Source: Anisus vortex
Lineage: Eukaryota; Mollusca; Gastropoda; Planorbidae
Length of the DNA: 64,000 nucleotides
Assembly: GCA_949126835.1 (NCBI GenBank)
Contig: CASBPS010000116.1
Location: forward strand, 62,001 to 126,000
Direction: 5' to 3'
Of the stretch, positions 56,971 through 64,000 are shown piece by piece (positions within the stretch are counted from its first letter, which is position 1; every line of letters begins with the position of its first letter). Position numbers and translations under genes: made by a program. A model generated the notes under the pieces. The model did no database searches. It saw only the letters and a program-made list of their open reading frames with translations, and was not told the DNA's origin.

Positions 56971-58164
56971 TGTCAAGGAGTTGTTTTATTCGAGGCTTGG
57001 TATCACGGCATCACAATAATATAACAGAAACAGAGTTCGACTTAGGAATGTTTGGCAAGGACGATCTATAGGTTTGCAGACAAGTTTAGTGTGTAGGTGT
57101 AGGCTAGTACGGACTGTAAACACCGAGACTGGAGCTAGTGATACTTGATACTGGTGCGACAGTGAGGGGGACTCTGCATGGACAAAGAGAGACAGAATCC
57201 AGCACGCTAATAAATCTAGTTAGACACTGACAGGTGTGGGACTTGGTGGGTTCGATGCAAAACTATTTAACGCAGAGACACTGAGGGTTTGGGTACAGAA
57301 CTTGGACTTGTGGTCTGATGTTTGGATCACACCCAAGCCAAGTCAACTGTCCACAGAAATATGAGTGTTTTCTGACACGGGTGAGTTGAGTTTTGCATCG
57401 ATACCTTCCAATAGACAATATATAATATATAGATATAGTTTAGGACAACATTAAGGTTTTTTTTTATTGAATATTATGTAGGTGACGGCCCGTACCCAGG
57501 CCCGTGCTGAGGCTGGGGACCCATAGTTTGATAGCAGTGGTGACCGTAGCAACATGGCCGAGAGCGGTGGCCAGCTGGTGGCAAAAGTGGCTGACTACTG
57601 GTGGCAAAAGGTCGGTGGCTAGCGGTGGTTGACGTGGCAGTGGCTTAGTAGTGACGTGTAGACGGCCGCGGTGTAGACTGGTTGCTGATGGCAGTTTGGT
57701 GCATCAGTACTTCAGTAGTGCGTCCGGTGGTGCGTCAGAGGAGAGGCAGTGTGATGCCGTTGAGGACCAAGCCAGTGGAGACGTGTGGCGTAGGCTATGA
57801 TATTGTAACGGTTGTGTTTTGATAACATTCTTTTATATATTACGTTTCATATGCTTGTAATAACCATTTAGTATAGATAGAATGTTTTCCTTTGTGTTTA
57901 CTATGTATCAGTTTGATATTATTTACTGTTATATTATCTCTATCCTTAAAATCACTATTAATAAAATTAGAATAGTTTATAGTTCTCTTAATCAAACATC
58001 ATGTGTTTGTTGTTTCATTTACGTATGTGTAAATGTTTTTAATTACATTGTTTTTCTATGTAATTATTAAGATCTGGGACCTTTCTAATTAAGCGAGTCC
58101 ATGACTATAGGAGTAAAGTAGTCATTTAAATGTTATTGTAATTAAGTATAGGAAGGTCTTGACA
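56971..58164 (+). repeat. 3' LTR
   Basis: 1194 bp, nearly identical to the 5' LTR. It ends ggtcttgaca followed by the target duplication caaag. Confidence 0.93.
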
Positions 58165-58642
58165 CAAAGTTAATTTTAAATGAATACGCAAAATTTGATG
58201 ACGTCATAACGAAAAGCCGGCTAGCTATCTCTGCGCAAACTTTGATGACGTCATCCGGAAAAAAATCTCAACGCCATCCTTTTTTTTATTTTTTTAGCGC
58301 GATCGATCGAAAAACTATAAAAAGTTGGAACGGCAATTTTAACATGAACCCAAAATATGTCGTTTTATTCGCGTTTTTTGACCAAACTGACCACTGCGGT
58401 CATTTTAATTTTTTTAAAACCTTGACAGTGTTCACCGCCGTAACGCAAAGAATATTTGTAGCAAATTTCACGTTTTTATGTCCAGTATTTAAAAAGATTA
58501 TGCGGTATGTACATACCCAGCCAGCCAGCCAGCCACATACATACATATTCCTTTTGAGATTTATATATATACAAGCCGTTATGTGCCCGGTCCTCCGAAC
58601 CGGCTAAAAGTTATGTTTACATACACTCTAACTACTCAGGCA

Positions 58643-59970
58643 GTTATAATGAGATTGCCCGCATGACCTACGACACGAATTTAAACGTGAGGTAATTTTT
58701 TATTTGCCCGCTACAACATGAATTACCCGTTAAAATCATTACTCATCACCCATTATAACAATTACAAAATTGCCCGCTATAAATTACGACGCAAATTAAA
58801 ACATGAATATATTTTGTTCTATTCATTGATTAAGAACATTCGACAGTACTTGTTTTTTTTTTAATGATTGTTTGATATATTTTTTTACGACAAACATTAA
58901 GTCGCAGACCTATGTTGTGTTGTTTTTGTTATTTACTATTTATTTATTTATTGTAGCTTTGGAAGCAAACTTATAATTAAATTTTCTATTTAACATGTAA
59001 AACAATAACAAATGAAACCCATAAGAAACAAAGAAGAAATATTTTTTTTTTACATTGTGTTCAATGTAATCGCATAATGATCTTTTACATACACTTTACA
59101 TATCCATGGAGTTATAATGAGATTGCCCGCTACACAGTTAATATATAAGGCAATTAAAGGTAATTTTTTATTTGCCCGCTACAACATGAATTACCCGTTA
59201 AAATCATTACTCATCACCCATTATAACAATTACAAAATTGCCCGCTATAAATTTCGACGCAAATTAAAACATGAATATATTTTGTTCTATTCATTGATAA
59301 AGAACATTCGACAGTACTTTTTTTTTTTAATGATTGTTTGATATATTTTTTTACTACAAACATTAAGTCGCAGACCTATGTTGTGTTGTTTTTGTTATTT
59401 ACTATTTATTTATTTATTGTAGCTTTGGAAGCAAACTTATAATTAAATTTTCTATTTAACATGTAAAACAATAACAAATGAAACCCATAAGAAACAAAGA
59501 AGAAATATTTTTTTTTTACATTGTGTTCAATGTAATCGCATAATGATCTTTTACATACACTTTACATATCCATGGAGTTATAATGAGATTGCCCGCTACA
59601 CAGTTAATATATAAGGCAATTAAAGGTAATTTTTTATTTGCCCGCTACAACATGAATTACCCGTTAAAATCATTACTCATCACCCATTATAACAATTACA
59701 AAATTGCCCGCTATAAATTACGACGCAAATTAAAACATGAATATATTTTGTTCTATTCATTGATAAAGAACATTCGACAGTACTTTTATTTTTTTTTAAT
59801 GATTGTTTGATATATATTTTTTACGACAAACATTAAGTCGCAGACCTATGTTGTGTTGTTTTTGTTTATTTGCTATTTATTTATTTATTGTTGCTTTGGA
59901 AGAAAACTTAGAATTAAATTTTCTATTCAACATGTAAAACAATAACAAATGAAACCCATATGAAATAATG
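58643..59970. repeat. 466-bp tandem repeat, three copies
   Basis: Each copy starts gttataatgagattgcccgc (58643, 59111, 59577) and includes gttctattcattgat and ctttggaagcaaac. Copies 2 and 3 are nearly identical. The 74-75-codon frames in copies 2 and 3 are shared only because the DNA is duplicated. Confidence 0.88.
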
Positions 59971-60019
59971 TTTATAAAACGTATACGACACGAATTAAAA
60001 CTTTAAAAAGTTAGTTCCA

Positions 60020-60258
60020 GCAATTTGAACATTGCCCGGCAAAGTAAACATTGCCCGGTAATATAAACATTGCCCGGTAATTTAAACATTGCCCGGTATT
60101 ATAAACATTGCCCGGTAATTTAAACATTGCCCGGTAATTTAAACATTGCCCGGTAATTTAAACATTGCCCGGTAATTTAAACATTGCCCGGTAATTAAAA
60201 CATTGCCCGGTATTTTAAACATTGCCCGGTAATTTAAACATTGCCCGGTAATTTAAAC
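60020..60258. repeat. 19-bp tandem array (about 12 copies)
   Basis: Repeats of aaacattgcccggtaattt. Single or double occurrences of the same motif (cattgcccggcaat) appear in units I, III and IV (about 52772, 61750, 63845), so the array expanded from a motif of the unit. Confidence 0.92.
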
Positions 60259-60259
60259 A

Positions 60260-60800
60260 ATGGCCGTTACCAAGGCGATAAGTCTAAAGGTGCCCAGTTC
60301 TGGGAACTGGATAAAATAACCCATGGAGTTATAAGCAATAGTCTTAAGCGGGGATAAAGTATTTTCCGGTAACTTAAGCCATTTAAATATTGCATTCTAC
60401 AAATTACGACGCAAATTAAAACAAAATTTTGTTCCCTTCTTAAACGCATAAATACGCAAAATTTGATGACGCCATATAATTATAAGCTTAAATATAGAGT
60501 GTAACCAGGACCACTGCGTTTAAATAAGCTTAGTAAGGCGTCGGTATTACTTCCCGAAACAGAAAAAAAATGCTAAATCTATTTGCTTTGTCCTATGTTT
60601 GTAAAGTTTTAAATTATAAATTAGCTTTAAGTCATGTATTCACAGTGTAAAGTATTAAAGTAGTGATAGATTAAGAAAATCAACTACAGTATTGGTAGTG
60701 TAAAGAATGTATGTTGTTTACGGCACGTAGGCAATTTAAACATGAAGAAAATTTGTTCCCATCATTGAGATAAAAATCCATGCACATAGTTTGATGACGT
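60260..60800. other. Remaining unit II sequence
   Basis: Contains a fragment matching other units (gtgtaaccaggaccactgcg, gcgtcggtattacttccc at 60498-60560), surrounded by sequence I cannot place. Confidence 0.4.
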
Positions 60801-61168
60801 CAATTTAAACATGAATGAAAAATGTCTCTTCATTGCTAAAAAATCCATGCGCAATTTTTGATGACGTCATAAAAATAATCTCAGCGCATCCTTTTTTTTC
60901 TAACTTTGTGACGAAAAACTATAAAAAGTTGTACTGGCAAAGACAATGTGAATCAAAAGTTGTGTTTTTTTCGCGTTTTTTGACCAAACTGACCACTGCG
61001 GTCATTTTAATTTTTTTTAAACCTTGACAGTGTTCACCGCCGTAACGCAAAGAATATTTGTAGCAAATTTCACGTTTTTATGTCCAGTATTTAAAAAGAT
61101 TATGCGGTATGTACATAGCCAGCCACATACATACATACATACATATTCCTTTTGAGATTTATATATAT

Positions 61169-63265
61169 ACAAGCCGTTATGTGCCCGATTCTTCGATCGG
61201 GCTTTTTTTTAGAATATGCTTGACACATTATAGTTTTTTAGTTTTGTTTTTGCAACATACATAAAGTAGTATGTTTTTTTTTTGTGGTCAGTATTTTTTT
61301 AATTTATTTTTGTTTTGCACACTTTATTATACACCAATTCATTATACAACTAAAAAGAAAAAAAAAACAAATAATAATAATTTTTTTTATTTCTTGCTCA
61401 AAGTATGACCACTATGATCGAATTTTGTGAGTTTATTGGGTAATTAAACTCTTTCCGTAAAACAGAACTCACATGTCTTTTAAAAAGTACTGTTAATTCG
61501 AAAATGATTGTTTGATATAATTTTTTGCTACAACATTAGTCGTAGAGCAATATTTTTTTTTTTTTTGTTTGTTTGTTTTTGTTGGTGTTATTTGCTATTT
61601 ATTTATTGTTGCTTTGGAAGCAAACTTAGAATTAAATTTTAATTTTAACAGGAAAAAAAAATAACAACTGAAACCGATATGAATCATAGTTTATACAACG
61701 TATACGACATGAATTAAAACTTTAAAAAGTTGGTTCGGCAAATTTAAACATTGCCCGGCAATATAAAAATTTCCCGCTACATAGTTTATAAGACGTATAC
61801 GATACAAATTAAAACTTTAAAACGTTGAGCTCGGCAATTTAAACATTGCCTGGCAATTGAAAAAATTCCCGCTACAAAATTTATAAGACGTATACACAGA
61901 ATAGGTATAGAACAGAATGCACAATCCCTATATACGCACTCACTAAAAGTTACCATTTTCCGCAATGCAGCGGTCGCTAGAGACGCTACTATAGTAAAAT
62001 GAGAAATGATATCTACGTCTGCCATAAATATATACAATATATATAGGGCCTACATTATCTTTCATTATAGGCTTACTTTTATATAAATTTAACTTAATTA
62101 CCCATTTTGTTTTGAACATTATATGATTAGGCCAATATGATGTAAACATATTTATTACCCGGTACTGATTTGAAAAAAAAAATGGCTTAGACGTAGCTCG
62201 GTACCGGTAACTAAATTGCTGCGGCTACCGGTACATAAATATATATACTTTTTAAACCAAAATAAACTTTTAAAATTATGAAGGGAAATAGGCATATAAT
62301 TCATAATGAGTTAATATGAGGTTGTTTATGCTGTTGTTTATCCTTTATGGAGCCAGGAAAGCCATGCAGTTTGACATGATCTTTTTACGATAATCAGTAG
62401 TTTTCGCATCATTGTTGTAGTTTATTACACAACCGTTTATGCACATTTTGCCTAAAATATTAACTTTGGGTGTTCGACCTTGTAGATTTGAAGAAAAGGA
62501 CGTTGTAGGCTAAATAAGCATAAATATAGAGTGTAACCAGGACCACTGCGTTTAAATAAGCTTAGTATGGCGTCGGTATTACTGCCCAAAACAGAAATAA
62601 AATGCGATTGCGCATTCTGTTTTATACCTATTCTGTGGACATATACAACACGAATAAAAACGTGATGGAATTTTGTATTTGCCAGATACAACGTAAGATA
62701 CCCATTAAAACCATTAATCATTACCCATTATAACAATTTAAAAATATCCTGCTATAAATTACGACGCAAATTAAAACGTGAATATATTTTGTTCTATTCA
62801 TTCATAAAGTACATTAGCAAAGGTTGAAGCAAAGTTAATTTTAAATGAATACGCAAAATTTGATGACGTCATAACGAAAAGCCGGCTAGCTATTTCTGCG
62901 CAAATTTTGATGACGTCATCCTGAAAAAAATCTCAACGCCATCCTTTTTTTTATTTTTTTAGCGCGATCGATCGAAAAACTATAAAAAGTTGGAACGGCA
63001 ATTTTAACATGAACCCAAAATATGTCGTTTTATTCGCGTTTTTTGACCAAACTGACCACTGCGGTCATTTTAATTTTTTTAAAACCTTGACAGTGTTCAC
63101 CGCCGTAACGCAAAGAATATTTGTAGCAAATTTCACGTTTTTATGTCCAGTATTTAAAAAGATTATGCGGTATGTACATACCCAGCCAGCCAGCCAGCCA
63201 GCCAGCCACATATTCCTTTTGAGATTTATATATATATATGATATGATATGATATGATATGATATG
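61169..63265 (+). repeat. 2.1-kb array unit III, uninterrupted
   Basis: 2097 bp from acaagccgttatgtgcccg to the gatat run. It aligns with unit I on both sides of the LTR insertion and with the start of unit IV. It includes the empty target site for the LTR element (gcaaagttaatttt, about 62828-62842). No frame longer than about 90 codons. Confidence 0.9.
63236..63265. repeat. (GATAT)n microsatellite
   Basis: About five copies of a 5-bp unit at the junction between units III and IV; other junctions have (TA)n instead. Confidence 0.9.
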
Positions 63266-64000
63266 ACAAGCCGTTATGTGCCCGATTCTTCGAACGGGCT
63301 TTTTTTTAGAATATGCTTGACACATTATAGTTTTTTAGTTTTGTTTTTGCAACATGCATAAAGTAGTATGTTTTTTTTTGTGGGCAGTATTTCTTTAATT
63401 TTTTTTTGTTTTGCACACTTTATTATACACCAATTCAATATACAACTCTAAAAGGAAAAACAAATAATAATAATTTTTTTTTATTTCTTTCTCAAAGTAT
63501 GACCACTATGATCGAATTTTGTGAGTTTATTGGGTAATTAAACTCTTTCTGTAAAACAGAACTCACATGTCTTTTAAAAAGTACTGTTAATTCGAAAATG
63601 ATTGTTTGATATATTTTTTTGCTACAACATTAGTCGTAGACCAATATATTTTTTTTTGTTTTTTTTTTGTTTTTGTTGGTGTTATTTACTATTTATTTAT
63701 TGTTGCTTTGGAAGCAAACTTAGAATTAAATTTTAAATTCAACAGGAAAAACAATAACAACTGAAACCGATATGAATCATAGTTTATACAACGTATACGA
63801 CATGAATTAAAACTTTAAAAAGTTGGTCCGGCAAATTTAAACATTGCCCGGCAATATAAACATTTCCCGCTACATAGTTTCTAAGACGTATACGATACAA
63901 ATTAAAACTTTAAAACGTTGAGCTCGGCAATTTAAACATTGCCTGGCAATTGAAAAATTTCCCGCTACAAAGTTTATAAGACGTATACACAGAATAGGTA
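63266..64000 (+). repeat. 2.1-kb array unit IV, cut by the window end
   Basis: Matches the first 735 bp of units I and III (gaacgggcttttttttagaa, atgaccactatgatcgaa, ctcggcaatttaaacattgc). Continuation beyond the window is expected. Confidence 0.9.

Larger units (their letters stand above)
53854..58164 (+). mobile_element. Non-autonomous LTR retrotransposon (4.3 kb)
   Basis: Two long terminal repeats (53854-55050 and 56971-58164) that start tgtcaagg and end cttgaca. They are flanked by a perfect 5-bp duplication caaag (53849-53853, 58165-58169). The empty site is seen in unit III at about 62829-62834. The 1.9-kb interior has no gag, protease, RT or integrase frame, only the priming sites, so it must rely on enzymes of another element. 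The few LTR differences suggest a recent insertion. Confidence 0.93.
52187..58570 (+). repeat. 2.1-kb array unit I, interrupted by an LTR retrotransposon
   Basis: Begins acaagccgttatgtgcccg and runs, apart from the LTR element at 53854-58164, in the same order as unit III (61169-63265): poly-T region, aaccgatatgaatcatag, gcgattgcgcattctg, then gatgacgtcataacg and a gccagccagcc tail. Without the insertion and its extra target copy it is about 2068 bp. Confidence 0.88.
58571..61168 (+). repeat. 2.1-kb array unit II, variant with internal tandem repeats
   Basis: Starts acaagccgttatgtgcccgg and ends with the same tail as the other units (gtgttcaccgccgtaacgca, gattatgcggtatgtacat). Its first part is replaced by a three-copy 466-bp repeat and a 19-bp array, giving about 2.6 kb. 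The last 200 bp are almost identical to the other units whereas the rest is diverged. Confidence 0.75.

Noticed and set aside
58242..58607. 121-codon frame shared with 63009-63251
   Set aside because: The DNA is conserved between array units, but in unit II a different frame is open over the same block, so the conservation is not at protein level.

Overview
This window looks like an AT-rich (roughly two-thirds A+T by eye) intergenic stretch of an invertebrate animal genome. The mix of repeats fits a mollusc, probably a gastropod: CR1-like and Tx1-like LINEs, a tRNA-derived SINE with a TACTT-type tail, many hAT transposons and MITEs, and abundant minisatellites. The species assignment is inference. 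I found no convincing host protein-coding gene, rRNA or functional tRNA gene. Nearly everything recognisable is a mobile element, a relic of one, or a tandem repeat grown from one.

The only intact long coding region is 10382-13774, a 1130-codon non-LTR retrotransposon (CR1/L2-like) polyprotein. It starts with a hydrophobic leader, followed by a 2A-type ribosome-skipping motif (GDVESNPGP), a PHD finger, an APE endonuclease and a reverse transcriptase (FADD). Decayed fragments of its 3' end recur at about 3785, 14080, 25495, 31040, 35636, 36640 and 50930.

Layout. 1-9700: a dispersed AT-rich repeat (family A), a non-autonomous hAT-like element with an internal 25-bp array, a SINE, a 39-bp minisatellite of about 38 copies that grew out of a LINE 3' UTR, and a 36-bp array. 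9700-14500: the intact LINE and a neighbouring relic. 14500-20100: family A copies, an RTE-like LINE relic and a probable solo LTR. 20112-25205: two hAT transposons 36 bp apart with decayed transposases. 25215-34150: a paralogue of the 3480-6560 block, 17-bp, 74-bp and 51-bp arrays, a piggyBac-like MITE, and a 5'-truncated LINE with a 13-bp target duplication. 34500-38600: SINEs, LINE relics, a 43-bp array seeded by the last codons of the LINE ORF, and a second 29-bp array. 39183-44660: a decayed Tx1/L1-like LINE with ORF1 and ORF2, split by a 1.47-kb hAT-like element. 45294-48229: a third hAT with a nested MITE. 49500-52186: a SINE carrying a MITE, family A, and LINE relics. 52187-64000: a tandem array of about 2.1-kb units, three complete and one cut by the window edge. 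The first unit is split by a 4.3-kb non-autonomous LTR retrotransposon.

The elements do not form a host pathway. They record layered insertion (element into element, several with exact target duplications) followed by tandem amplification. The most noteworthy items are the 2A-bearing intact LINE, the minisatellites that can be traced to LINE 3' ends, the 2.1-kb macro-array with a conserved stem-loop, and the young non-autonomous LTR element.
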